From positions 1 to 31,621 of IMG/VR virus record IMGVR_UViG_3300027801_002086: DNA of 31,621 nt, one strand, 5' to 3'. Source of the stretch: a virus. The position numbers were made by a program, and so were the translations under genes. Below the pieces are notes generated by a model, which was not told where the DNA came from, did not search any database, and saw only the letters and a list, made by a program, of their open reading frames with translations. Shown in pieces: positions 16,061-23,025 of the stretch. The first letter of the stretch is position 1; each line of letters opens with the position of its first letter.

Positions 16061-16577
16061 AGGAGTGTTAGACTTGAAGACATTTAGAGCAAGAATGGAC
16101 GACTTTTTCCATTGGGTGAAAGGAACTGAATTAGTAGAGTTAACTGATATCGATGTAAGTGAAGACCCAGTAAGACCAGGATTAGATTTAGCATTTAGAA
16201 CAAGTTATGGCCGCAAGATATACGGTTTGAAGTACGAAGACACCATTGAAGGTGTTATTTGTGTAGCATACTGTAATGATGTGCCACAAAGTGAACGAGA
16301 ACTAGACCTTATTAGTCAAAATGCACATTTGAAAGAAGATTCTAATACAGCAGTCGCATACACGGTCTGGAGTCGCAAGAGAGGGGCTGGTAGAGAGATT
16401 ATGACTAAGTTGAAGTCTCATCTACTAGAACAAACAAATATTAGACGAATCGTCACCTTGTCGCCATTAACACCAATGGCAACACATTTTCATATAAAAA
16501 ATGGTGCAAAATTGCTTAATATTAACGCAACAACACAAAATTTTGAATATAAATTGAAAAAAACAGCAAAAACTTGA
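16047..16577 (+). CDS. GNAT-like protein resembling malonyl-CoA decarboxylase C-terminus (up to 176 aa)
   Basis: The C-terminal half follows a GNAT fold. Its segment [20 protein letters not shown] then GAKLLNIN resembles, by eye, the catalytic GNAT domain of malonyl-CoA decarboxylase (LSPIPG, then FHxxNGAxLxxxN). The N-terminal helical domain of that enzyme is missing, so it may be a reduced relative or another acyl-CoA-using enzyme. The start is uncertain: ATG 16047 overlaps the ferredoxin stop, while AGAGGAG at 16058-16064 would better serve TTG 16074. Confidence 0.6.
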   Translation: MIKSRGVLDLKTFRARMDDFFHWVKGTELVELTDIDVSEDPVRPGLDLAFRTSYGRKIYGLKYEDTIEGVICVAYCNDVPQSERELDLISQNAHLKEDSNTAVAYTVWSRKRGAGREIMTKLKSHLLEQTNIRRIVTLSPLTPMATHFHIKNGAKLLNINATTQNFEYKLKKTAKT

Positions 16578-16601
16578 CAAAACCTGGTTTTATGCTATAA
16601 T
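16574..16601 (+). promoter_or_regulatory. Sigma70 promoter with palindromic spacer
   Basis: TTGACA at 16574-16579 and TATAAT at 16596-16601 with a 16-base spacer. The spacer contains the 13-base palindrome AAAACCTGGTTTT (16579-16591), a possible operator. It drives the secreted glycine-zipper gene at 16633. Confidence 0.75.
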
Positions 16602-16632
16602 AATTAAGAATCAACAACTAAAGGAAGAGAAA

Positions 16633-17145
16633 ATGAAATATATAGTAACAGCAATTGTCTTAACAATGAGTGTCCTTGCTTCAAATGTTATGGCTTCAAC
16701 AGCAACTATCGATGGTACAGTTGTATCAAGTACTGCTATCATGCAACAAGTAATTAGAAACAACCCAGAGCGTTCTTGCTCAATTGTCGAAGTTCCCGTT
16801 TACGGTAACACTAAAGGTAATGCCTCAGATGCGATTGCAGGTGCAATCATTGGTGGTATTCTAGGTAATCAAGTTGGTGGTGGCAAAGGTAAAGATGCCG
16901 CGACTATCTTTGGTGCTATTCTAGGTGCTAAAGTAGGCGAAGAGAACGGTGGTCAAAAAGTAATCGTAGGTTACAAACAAGTTGAACAGTGTTCAATCAC
17001 ATATGTAAGAGTTACAGATAATGTGGTAGTTGGATATGAAACATCTGTTGAATTATACGGCGACATGGTTCATACTTTTGAAACAAACAGACAGTATAGA
17101 GTTGGTTCAATTGTACCAGTAAGAATGACGTTATCATTGAATTAA
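16633..17145 (+). CDS. Secreted glycine-zipper (17 kDa antigen/SlyB-like) protein (170 aa)
   Basis: Residues 1-21 are a signal peptide (basic start, hydrophobic core, cleavage after VMA). Residues 66-107 are a glycine zipper of the Rickettsia 17-kDa antigen type: DAIAGAIIGGILGNQVGGG then AATIFGAILGAKVGEENGG, two helices that insert in or span a membrane. The rest is beta-rich with Cys49 and Cys120, which could form a disulfide outside the cytoplasm. There is no lipobox cysteine at the cleavage site, unlike SlyB. It has its own consensus promoter and an AGGAAGAG site. It probably acts in the periplasm or outer membrane of the infected cell. Confidence 0.82.
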   Translation: MKYIVTAIVLTMSVLASNVMASTATIDGTVVSSTAIMQQVIRNNPERSCSIVEVPVYGNTKGNASDAIAGAIIGGILGNQVGGGKGKDAATIFGAILGAKVGEENGGQKVIVGYKQVEQCSITYVRVTDNVVVGYETSVELYGDMVHTFETNRQYRVGSIVPVRMTLSLN

Positions 17146-17180
17146 GTACGTACTAATTATAACTGATAACACAATTTCTC

Positions 17181-17198
17181 TATAATATCTCATAAATA
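17181..17198 (+). promoter_or_regulatory. Overlapping -10 box and late motif
   Basis: TATAAT at 17181-17186 lacks a good -35 (TATAAC at 17 bases). CATAAATA at 17191-17198 fits the late motif, with a predicted start near 17204. Both would lead into the hairpin at 17214 before the gene at 17266. Confidence 0.5.
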
Positions 17199-17213
17199 CA
17201 GTATGAGAGAAAT

Positions 17214-17240
17214 AAAAGCCTCTATAATAGGGGCTTTTTT
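17214..17240 (+). terminator. Intrinsic terminator or attenuator in leader
   Basis: AAAAGCCTCT (17214-17223) pairs with AGGGGCTTTT (17229-17238) around an ATAAT loop: ten pairs with one wobble, followed by more Ts. It lies downstream of the promoter motifs at 17181-17198 and upstream of the start codon at 17266, so it could end the transcript from 16601 or attenuate the downstream gene. Confidence 0.7.
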
Positions 17241-17265
17241 ATTACATTATGGAGGAGGTATTATT

Positions 17266-18756
17266 ATGTTATTTCCAATAATTACATTTATAACCGCTAT
17301 CACAATCGCGGCAATTGCCGCATGGTTCTCAGTCGCTGGCCTTATGGCTATATTCACTGCATCGGCAATTTCAGTTGCCATTATGGCAGTAGCACTTGAA
17401 GTTGGTAAATTAGTAGCGGCATCATGGGTATACCGAAACTGGAAAAGGGCACCCTTTCTTTTAAAATCTTATCTTACTGTTGCAGTAATAGTCTTAATGC
17501 TTATTACATCAATGGGTATTTTTGGTTTCCTATCAAAGGCACATTTAGAACAAGCGGCCGATAGTGAAGAAAACACTGCTCGTATTGAACGTGTCGTACA
17601 AGACATGGCAAGATACGAAAGTACAAACACCAGACTTGAATTAAAGATTACAAAATTAGATAATGAGGGTGAAACAGATACCTCAAAAGTACAAGGACAA
17701 ATCGACCAAGAAGAAACAAGAATGGACAATGTTATGGTCCGAATTCAACCTTCAATCGATGAACAAAATTTAATCATTACTACTGAACTATCAAAAGATG
17801 ATAGTAAAGTTACTCCTTATTTAAATCAAATGGACAACTTAGATAATGACCTTGACAAACTTGAAGACCAGGCAAAGAAGTATGAGAATGATATCACTAG
17901 TGTTGGCAATGACACTACGAGTTACGACTATGCAGTAGCACCATTTCAGGACCAGATTGCAAAAATTAAATCAGACATAGCAACGTTTAAAGAGATGTCA
18001 AAATCTGGCACAAATGCAGACCTTAAGAAAGCACAAGCAGTTGTCGGTATTCCTTGGGGATATTGGAGAAACGCAGAAGTTCTAAAAGAATGGAACGAAG
18101 CAAACGCATTAAAATTAACTGAACTAGGAACGAAGATTGCAGAAGTTCGTAAAGATTTCGAAAAGCAGTATAAAGCAGAACGCATCAGACTTAGTAATAT
18201 GGTAGTAAAGTTACGAGGTCAAGATACACAAAAAATCAATGACCGTAAAATGGACTTACTAGTAAAGATTGAAGAAGCAAGAGGCATGGAGTCTCCTGTA
18301 ATATCTTCTGCTAGAGTAGAAATAAAAAGACTACGTGAAAAAGCAGATAGAGAAGTTGCAGGTTCTTTAATTATCCTTGATAGATTACGTAATGAACTAT
18401 TGAACGTATCACAAGTTGATAATTCAGTAGAGATTGATACACTTCAGTTGACAATAAATTCTAATGATGATGCTATTGATGTTTTGATTGACCAGAAGTT
18501 TGAATTAGAACGTGAGATTAGAGCAATTGCGACAGAGATTGGACCTATTAAATACATTGCAGAAATGGTATACGATAACACAGATAATGACACTATTGAC
18601 CAAGCAGTAAGATGGCTTATCATTGTATTCATTTTTGTATTTGACCCATTAGCAGTATTACTCTTAATTGCCGCAAACTATAGTTTCCAAAATAGAAATA
18701 ATGGTGGTAGACAAGAAGAATTATTCGATAAAGTCTCTTTCAAAAAAAAAAAGTAA
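17266..18756 (+). CDS. Membrane protein with long coiled coil (496 aa)
   Basis: Two or three N-terminal membrane segments (about 2-44 and 66-89) are followed by a long charged coiled-coil region (about 95-440) and one C-terminal segment (about 450-474, WLIIVFIFVFDPLAVLLLIA), ending in a Lys-rich tail. It may tether or remodel the host inner membrane; the family is not recognised. The frame extends upstream to ATG 17203, but that runs through the terminator and promoter, whereas ATG 17266 has a perfect GGAGGAGG site. The final codons lie on an A11 run with an A_AAA_AAG slippery site, from which a -1 shift would add about 100 acidic residues. Confidence 0.8.
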   Translation: MLFPIITFITAITIAAIAAWFSVAGLMAIFTASAISVAIMAVALEVGKLVAASWVYRNWKRAPFLLKSYLTVAVIVLMLITSMGIFGFLSKAHLEQAADSEENTARIERVVQDMARYESTNTRLELKITKLDNEGETDTSKVQGQIDQEETRMDNVMVRIQPSIDEQNLIITTELSKDDSKVTPYLNQMDNLDNDLDKLEDQAKKYENDITSVGNDTTSYDYAVAPFQDQIAKIKSDIATFKEMSKSGTNADLKKAQAVVGIPWGYWRNAEVLKEWNEANALKLTELGTKIAEVRKDFEKQYKAERIRLSNMVVKLRGQDTQKINDRKMDLLVKIEEARGMESPVISSARVEIKRLREKADREVAGSLIILDRLRNELLNVSQVDNSVEIDTLQLTINSNDDAIDVLIDQKFELEREIRAIATEIGPIKYIAEMVYDNTDNDTIDQAVRWLIIVFIFVFDPLAVLLLIAANYSFQNRNNGGRQEELFDKVSFKKKK

Positions 18757-19058
18757 AGAAACCACTTGACATTTCACCCGAAATAAGCGATAATATTACT
18801 AATGAAGAAGTAATAGATGTCATTCCATCCATTAAAGAACTTGAAGAAGTTGTTGAAGATGTTGAAGAAAAAGAAGAACCAGAAGATGATAGTTTTGGTG
18901 TAATCTTAGATGATGCAGAGATTGATGAGATTGAAGAAGAATTGACTCCAGAAGAAGTTGTTGAAGTCAAGAAGAAGGTTGAAAGAGAGATAAATACGAA
19001 GGCAATCAAACAAGATGGTTGGTTGGATGACGTTAATACTAAATTAAGCAAAGAATAG
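18732..19058 (+). CDS. Acidic frame without start codon, likely -1 frameshift extension
   Basis: From the poly-A run this frame stays open for about 100 codons and reads [19 protein letters not shown], then a long Glu/Asp-rich stretch, then [15 protein letters not shown] before TAG at 19056-19058. It has no ATG or GTG. It is open only back to 18732 (a stop lies at 18729-18731), so translation must enter by a shift in or near the A11 run. It would extend the 496-residue membrane protein by an acidic domain of about 100 residues. Its biased composition and clean end suggest real coding. The alternative is a one-base error in the homopolymer, which would make the two frames one ordinary gene. 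Confidence 0.6.
   Translation, partial: SLFQKKKVKKPLDISPEISDNITNEEVIDVIPSIKELEEVVEDVEEKEEPEDDSFGVILDDAEIDEIEEELTPEEVVEVKKKVEREINTKAIKQDGWLDDVNTKLSKE
18742..18753 (+). other. A11 run with A_AAA_AAG slippery heptamer
   Basis: Eleven As followed by G. In the frame of the membrane-protein gene the codons are AAA AAA AAA AAG TAA, so 18747-18753 is the A_AAA_AAG heptamer used for -1 frameshifting in E. coli dnaX. A shift here avoids the TAA and enters the acidic frame. Confidence 0.65.
18766..18794 (+). promoter_or_regulatory. Sigma70 promoter inside the acidic frame
   Basis: TTGACA at 18766-18771 and GATAAT at 18789-18794 with a 17-base spacer. It could give early transcription of clpX, infC and bS21. 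Confidence 0.6.
18989..18996 (+). promoter_or_regulatory. Late promoter, GATAAATA
   Basis: Predicted start near 19002, ahead of clpX (19066). It lies inside the acidic frame, so chance occurrence is possible. Confidence 0.5.
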
Positions 19059-19065
19059 GTGCATA

Positions 19066-20328
19066 TTGCCAGATAATAAAGATTTTAAATGTTCATTTTG
19101 TGGAAAACCAAAGAATGAGATAAAGACATTAATAGCAGGTCCAAACCAGTACATTTGTAATGAATGTATTGACCTGTGCCATAATATTATTCACGAAGTA
19201 AAATCAAAGGCAGATAAGACTGATTATGCATCTGTAACAGTTACTCCAGAAGAAATTAAAGAGTACCTAGACGAACATGTGATTGGTCAAGACGAAGCAA
19301 AAGAAGTTGTTGCGGTCGCAGTATATAATCATTACAAACGTATCAATTCTACTGATACAGATATCGAATTAGACAAATCTAATATCTTAGTGTTCGGACC
19401 CAGTGGTACGGGTAAAACTTTAATAGGTAAAACTATTGCTAACTTCCTTGATGTACCATTTGCTCAAATTGATGCAACCACATTAACTGAAAGCGGGTAT
19501 GTTGGTGAAGATGTTGAGAATGTAGTTCAGCGATTACTGATTGCTTCTGATTTTGATGTTGAAAAAGCAGAACGTGGTATCGTGTACATTGATGAGATTG
19601 ATAAGAAAGCCAAGAAAGGTGAAAACTTATCAATTACAAAAGACGTATCGGGTGAAGGTGTACAACAAGCATTACTTAAAATCGTTGAAGGAACAATTGT
19701 TCGTGTCCCACCTGGCGGGGGTCGCAAACATCCAAACCAAGATATGATTGAAGTTGACACAAGAAAAATCTTATTCATCGTTGGCGGTGCATTTGTAGGC
19801 ATTGACAAGATTGTAGAAAATAGAGTGAACACAAATCCTGGTATTGGATTTGGAGCAAAACATAAAAACAAAGCATCTAAGTGTAATACTAGAGAAGAAA
19901 TTAGAACACAAGACCTTCTCAAATATGGACTAATACCAGAATTTATGGGTAGATTTCCAATCGTAGTGGGACTTGATGAACTCACAGAAGAAGAATTAGT
20001 TAGAATTCTTGTTGAACCAAGAAATAGTATAGTTGCTCAGTTTAAGAAATTGTTCTCTTTAGACAATGTAGAACTAGAGATGGGTGATGACACATTGTCA
20101 GCAATCGCCAAAATTGCTCATGAGGATACTACTGGTGCAAGAGGACTACGAAGTGTAATAGAAAAGTCATTATTGAAATTGCAATTCACTCTTCCAAAAT
20201 TAGCAAAAGCAGGACTGGAGAAAGTCATTATTACTAAAGAATTTATTAATGCAGAAGTAGATACTCCTATATTAGTATATAAAGAAGAACAAACCGAGGA
20301 GACTGAGCAAAATATAGATGGGAAATAA
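19066..20328 (+). CDS. clpX: ClpX, ATP-dependent protease unfoldase subunit (420 aa)
   Basis: A full-length ClpX. It has the N-terminal zinc-binding domain (Cys9, Cys12, Cys31, Cys34), Walker A GPSGTGKT (111-118), the pore loop GYVG (144-147), Walker B IVYIDEID (172-179), the RKH loop (220-222), the IGF loop in NPGIGFGAK (260-262) that docks on ClpP, and sensor 2 GARG (357-360). It unfolds tagged or adaptor-delivered proteins and feeds them to ClpP. No clpP is seen here, so it would use the host protease or act alone as a chaperone. The start is TTG with a weak ribosome site. It overlaps infC by 11 bases. Confidence 0.95.
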   Translation: MPDNKDFKCSFCGKPKNEIKTLIAGPNQYICNECIDLCHNIIHEVKSKADKTDYASVTVTPEEIKEYLDEHVIGQDEAKEVVAVAVYNHYKRINSTDTDIELDKSNILVFGPSGTGKTLIGKTIANFLDVPFAQIDATTLTESGYVGEDVENVVQRLLIASDFDVEKAERGIVYIDEIDKKAKKGENLSITKDVSGEGVQQALLKIVEGTIVRVPPGGGRKHPNQDMIEVDTRKILFIVGGAFVGIDKIVENRVNTNPGIGFGAKHKNKASKCNTREEIRTQDLLKYGLIPEFMGRFPIVVGLDELTEEELVRILVEPRNSIVAQFKKLFSLDNVELEMGDDTLSAIAKIAHEDTTGARGLRSVIEKSLLKLQFTLPKLAKAGLEKVIITKEFINAEVDTPILVYKEEQTEETEQNIDGK

Positions 20329-20848
20329 TTACAAAAAGAATACTATCATCTATAATAATCAGATAAGGTTTGATACGTTGCGAGTGATAGACAAAGATAG
20401 AACGCCATTAGGAATAATGAAAAAGTCAGAGGCTATAGAACTTGCACAATCACATGAGTTGGACTTAGTTCTCATTGTAGAAAATGCAGACCCACCAGTT
20501 GCCAGAATCATTGAGTTAAATAAGTATAAATACGAACTACAGAAGAACGAAAAGGAAATGGCTAAGAAAGCCAGAGCCTCTCGAATAGATACTAAAGAAG
20601 TAAAGTTTAAACCTAATATAGGTGAACATGATTTACTTATAAAACTGAACCAAGCACAAGACTTTTTAGATAATGGATGTAAAGTTAAGATTACTATTCA
20701 GATGCGAGGAAGAGAGAATGCAAATAGGGCAGAAGTATTTAAACAATTTAAAAATGCAATCGAATCACATTTAGTGAACTTTAAATGGGACTCAAACTTG
20801 GCATTAAACGGAAATAGAATAATAGGATTACTATATAAAGATGGCTAA
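20318..20848 (+). CDS. infC: Translation initiation factor IF-3 (176 aa)
   Basis: Full-length IF-3 with both domains. The N-domain includes [20 protein letters not shown] and [20 protein letters not shown]; a Lys-rich linker follows (about 76-90); the C-domain includes [20 protein letters not shown] and [14 protein letters not shown]-3 binds the 30S subunit, keeps subunits apart and checks start-codon pairing. A phage copy could favour phage messages with unusual starts or leaders. It overlaps clpX by 11 bases and bS21 by 8 bases, forming one translational unit. Confidence 0.95.
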   Translation: MGNNYKKNTIIYNNQIRFDTLRVIDKDRTPLGIMKKSEAIELAQSHELDLVLIVENADPPVARIIELNKYKYELQKNEKEMAKKARASRIDTKEVKFKPNIGEHDLLIKLNQAQDFLDNGCKVKITIQMRGRENANRAEVFKQFKNAIESHLVNFKWDSNLALNGNRIIGLLYKDG

Positions 20849-21104
20849 ATTTACACCAAGAAAGACAGTTACAGGCAGAGAAAGACCGATAGGTACTCAT
20901 GTAGAAATACAGCATGACAACTTCGAAAGAGGATTAAGACTCTGGAAGAGAAAATGCTCAGATGCAGGAACAGTTCAGGAAGTTAGAGAACGTCAAGCAT
21001 TTATTAAACCTACTGAAAAAAGAAAAAAAGCCAAAGCGGCTGCCAAACAACGCACAAAGCGTGAACAAGCAAAGAATGTATTACGTAAGAAAAGAATGTA
21101 TTAA
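20841..21104 (+). CDS. rpsU: Ribosomal protein bS21 (87 aa)
   Basis: Contains the bS21 core VEIQHDNFERGLRLWKRKC, the SDAGTVQEVRERQAFIKPTE segment and a strongly basic C-terminal helix (RKKAKAAAKQRTKREQ). bS21 sits near the anti-Shine-Dalgarno end of 16S rRNA and helps choose messages. It is longer than E. coli bS21 (71) by an N-terminal stretch. Phage bS21 proteins are known from some marine and very large phages and may replace the host copy. It overlaps infC upstream and shares one base (TAATG) with the next gene. Confidence 0.92.
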   Translation: MAKFTPRKTVTGRERPIGTHVEIQHDNFERGLRLWKRKCSDAGTVQEVRERQAFIKPTEKRKKAKAAAKQRTKREQAKNVLRKKRMY

Positions 21105-21346
21105 TGGCAATTGATATACTTGAAACGCTAGATGTAAGAACTCTCCAGAAAGAGTCCGCTAGAGCATTGCTCACCATGGATGGAACAAGTCATGGAATAT
21201 CACGTTTCAACAAATTAGCACATCATAACTCGCAGAATTGGTACAAAGCAGTACTAATAGCGTATATAGAAGAACATGGAGGCTTACCTTGTGATGTAGG
21301 TCCCGCAAAAGATTTAGTGTTATTCTCTGAAACAATCGGTTTATAA
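21104..21346 (+). CDS. Unknown small protein (80 aa)
   Basis: Not recognised. It is mostly helical with DILETLDVRTLQKESARALL and a central SRFNKLAHHNSQNWYKAVLI. No signal or membrane segment is present. Coupling to bS21 by TAATG overlap suggests a role in the same translation-related unit, but that is only context. Confidence 0.7.
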   Translation: MAIDILETLDVRTLQKESARALLTMDGTSHGISRFNKLAHHNSQNWYKAVLIAYIEEHGGLPCDVGPAKDLVLFSETIGL

Positions 21347-21447
21347 GACTAAATAAGAGTGTACTAAGCAATAGTGTTTAGTATATTACAGAGATGCCGA
21401 TAGGGTCTCGAAACAATAATAACTTGCTTAATATAAGGAGAAAAATT

Positions 21448-21876
21448 ATGACAAGACACGTAACCACACTAACCCTGCCCGACTTCCACAGAACAATGCT
21501 AGGATTTGACCGATTGGTCGAAGACTTTCATACGTTCAATACAACAACGAACAACGGCTACCCCCCTTTCAACGTAGAGACTTCTGGTGATGACAAGTAT
21601 CAAATCACACTAGCACTCGCTGGATTCGTACGTGACGATTTAAACATCGATGTACAAGAAGGCATTCTTACTATTACAGGTGAGAAAGTAGAAGCAGAGT
21701 CCGAAGAAATTCAATATCTACACAAGGGTATTGCTAATAGAAGTTTCACAAGAACTTGGAAATTAGCAGAATACGTTGAAGTAGTTGAAGCAAAGATGGA
21801 AAATGGTATGCTTTACATCTCACTAGAACGTCTAGTTCCAGAAGAAAAGAAACCAAAATCTATCAAAATTAACTAA
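21448..21876 (+). CDS. Small heat shock protein, Hsp20/IbpA-like (142 aa)
   Basis: An alpha-crystallin domain at about 38-130 carries PFNVETSGDDKYQITLALAG, the GILTITGEK strand and ENGMLYISLERLVPEEKKPK, followed by the C-terminal IxI anchor (Ile139-Lys-Ile141) used for oligomer assembly. It holds unfolding proteins without ATP. The frame opens upstream at ATG 21394, but ATG 21448 has an AAGGAG site six bases before it and matches family length. Hsp20 genes are known in T4-like cyanophages. A promoter and terminator follow it closely. Confidence 0.92.
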   Translation: MTRHVTTLTLPDFHRTMLGFDRLVEDFHTFNTTTNNGYPPFNVETSGDDKYQITLALAGFVRDDLNIDVQEGILTITGEKVEAESEEIQYLHKGIANRSFTRTWKLAEYVEVVEAKMENGMLYISLERLVPEEKKPKSIKIN

Positions 21877-21884
21877 AAAGTTAC

Positions 21885-21913
21885 TTGACATTAACTACTA
21901 AATTAGTTATAAT
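21885..21913 (+). promoter_or_regulatory. Consensus sigma70 promoter
   Basis: TTGACA at 21885-21890 and TATAAT at 21908-21913 with a 17-base spacer. The spacer contains the inverted repeat TAACTA/TAGTTA. A transcript starting near 21920 would run straight into the hairpin at 21919-21947. Confidence 0.75.
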
Positions 21914-21918
21914 TGAAG

Positions 21919-21947
21919 GAGAGGTACAGAAATGTGTCTCTCTTTTT
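21919..21947 (+). terminator. Intrinsic terminator with GAAA tetraloop
   Basis: GAGAGGTACA (21919-21928) pairs with TGTGTCTCTC (21933-21942) around a GAAA loop: ten pairs including two G-T wobbles, followed by five Ts. It can end the hsp20 transcript and would also end the transcript from the promoter just upstream. Confidence 0.75.
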
Positions 21948-21969
21948 AGTAACATTCGGGTGATTTTTG

Positions 21970-21977
21970 TATAAATA
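21970..21977 (+). promoter_or_regulatory. Late promoter, TATAAATA
   Basis: Exact late consensus. Predicted start near 21983, followed by a GAGGGAGAG site and the clpS ATG at 22002. Confidence 0.7.
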
Positions 21978-22001
21978 TATACTATATGAGGGAGAGTAGT
22001 A

Positions 22002-22319
22002 ATGATTGAAAGTAACGAAAAAGAAAAGATACAATCGTCCGATAATTCGTTATTAACAATAGGCGAACCGAAGCAGTATTATGTAGTAATGCATAATGAT
22101 GATAGCACTCCGTTCGATTTTGTTATTGACATACTTATGGCGTTATTTAATCACGACCAAGGCACATCGGCTGATTTAGCACATAAGATACACCAAGATG
22201 AAAAGGCAATTGTAGGAATGTATAATTTAGAAATCGCAGAACAAAAAGTAGAAGAAACTGTTAAAGCAAGTAGAGTTGCAAATTATCCTTTATCAGTATC
22301 TTTAGAACCAACGACATAA
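22002..22319 (+). CDS. clpS: ClpS, N-degron adaptor (105 aa)
   Basis: ClpS fold: YYVVMHNDDSTPFDFVIDIL at 26-45, the KIHQDEKAIVGMYNLEIAEQ helix region at 62-81, and the terminal NYPLSVSLEP. The N-degron pocket residues are present: Asn32, Asp33, Asp34 (E. coli Asn34, Asp35, Asp36) and His64 (E. coli His66). The E. coli gatekeeper Met40 is Phe38 here, which may change which N-terminal residues fit. ClpS normally delivers proteins with bulky N-terminal residues to ClpAP; no clpA is seen, so it would work with the host ClpA. Late promoter and good ribosome site upstream. Confidence 0.92.
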   Translation: MIESNEKEKIQSSDNSLLTIGEPKQYYVVMHNDDSTPFDFVIDILMALFNHDQGTSADLAHKIHQDEKAIVGMYNLEIAEQKVEETVKASRVANYPLSVSLEPTT

Positions 22320-22324
22320 CAAAT

Positions 22325-23014
22325 ATGCACCATCGCATACTCCAATATTGTAATAACGATTGGCTTCACGGAAGTGATTACTTTGATGAAGTAACTACTG
22401 ACATAGATTACGCATTATTCCAAAGACTACCAATTAAGAATGAGTTGTCGAGTTCAAACATAAAAGAAATTCATTTAGAAAGAAGTATTTCTAATATGAG
22501 AGATTCTTTATATGTGGGGATTGCACGATTAGAAGGAACTTCAAAGTTTAATTCGTGTGTATCGTTTAATCTACCAAGTAAAGATATAGTTCGAGAAACA
22601 AAGAATAAGTTTCAAGGCTCTAAAGCATTATGTACGGGTGTAGATAAAGTTGTGTTTTGTAGTATGTTGCCATGTTATCCAAATAAACAAGATGGCGGCA
22701 GTATAGTTGGCAAAGATACATTAGAAGATGTTGAATTTATTCTGAATAAACTTCAATACACTAAAGCAGTTATATCAGGTGACTTTCATCATCTTCCAGG
22801 AGATTTCAAGGAATTAGAAGACTTAATTAAACAATATGGTTTCATATCATATCTTGATAAACACGATACATTCTTCAAGGGTGGTGATAAATTTAATTTA
22901 GATAGGATGATATCAAACATACCAAATTTAGTTGTTGATAATATTAAAGTCCATCAACCAAATAAACCAAAAAATCATTTAGCAATATCTTATGATATTG
23001 AATATAATATATAA
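22325..23014 (+). CDS. EEP-like (endonuclease/exonuclease/phosphatase) protein, degenerate (229 aa)
   Basis: The order of motifs fits the metal-dependent EEP fold: RILQYCNNDW at the start (an ILQxN-like strand), VVFCSMLPCYPN at 109-120, VISGDFHH at 149-156 where families usually have GDFN, LDRM at 192-195, and NHLAIS at 217-222 where SDHxxI is usual. The Asn of GDFN and the Asp of SDH are replaced, so nuclease activity is uncertain; it may be an altered enzyme or have lost activity. It follows clpS by five bases. Confidence 0.65.
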   Translation: MHHRILQYCNNDWLHGSDYFDEVTTDIDYALFQRLPIKNELSSSNIKEIHLERSISNMRDSLYVGIARLEGTSKFNSCVSFNLPSKDIVRETKNKFQGSKALCTGVDKVVFCSMLPCYPNKQDGGSIVGKDTLEDVEFILNKLQYTKAVISGDFHHLPGDFKELEDLIKQYGFISYLDKHDTFFKGGDKFNLDRMISNIPNLVVDNIKVHQPNKPKNHLAISYDIEYNI

Positions 23015-23025
23015 AAGAGACCAAA

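Noticed and set aside
17203-17265. ATG 17203 as start of the membrane coiled-coil gene
   Set aside because: It coincides with the predicted late transcript start and runs through a terminator hairpin; ATG 17266 has a strong ribosome site.
18740-19051. Minus-strand frame opposite the acidic region
   Set aside because: Ser-rich mirror of the Glu/Asp-rich plus-strand frame, with no ribosome site or family features.
19527-19985. Long minus-strand frame within clpX
   Set aside because: Shadow of a highly conserved plus-strand gene.
20525-20532. TATAAATA inside infC as a late promoter
   Set aside because: No gene start within about 300 bases and it encodes normal IF-3 codons; likely chance.
21394-21447. 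ATG 21394 as start of the Hsp20 gene
   Set aside because: ATG 21448 has an AAGGAG site and gives the usual family length.
21932-21949. Five-codon reading frame (MCLSF) after the promoter at 21885
   Set aside because: It lies inside the terminator stem and is too short to support.
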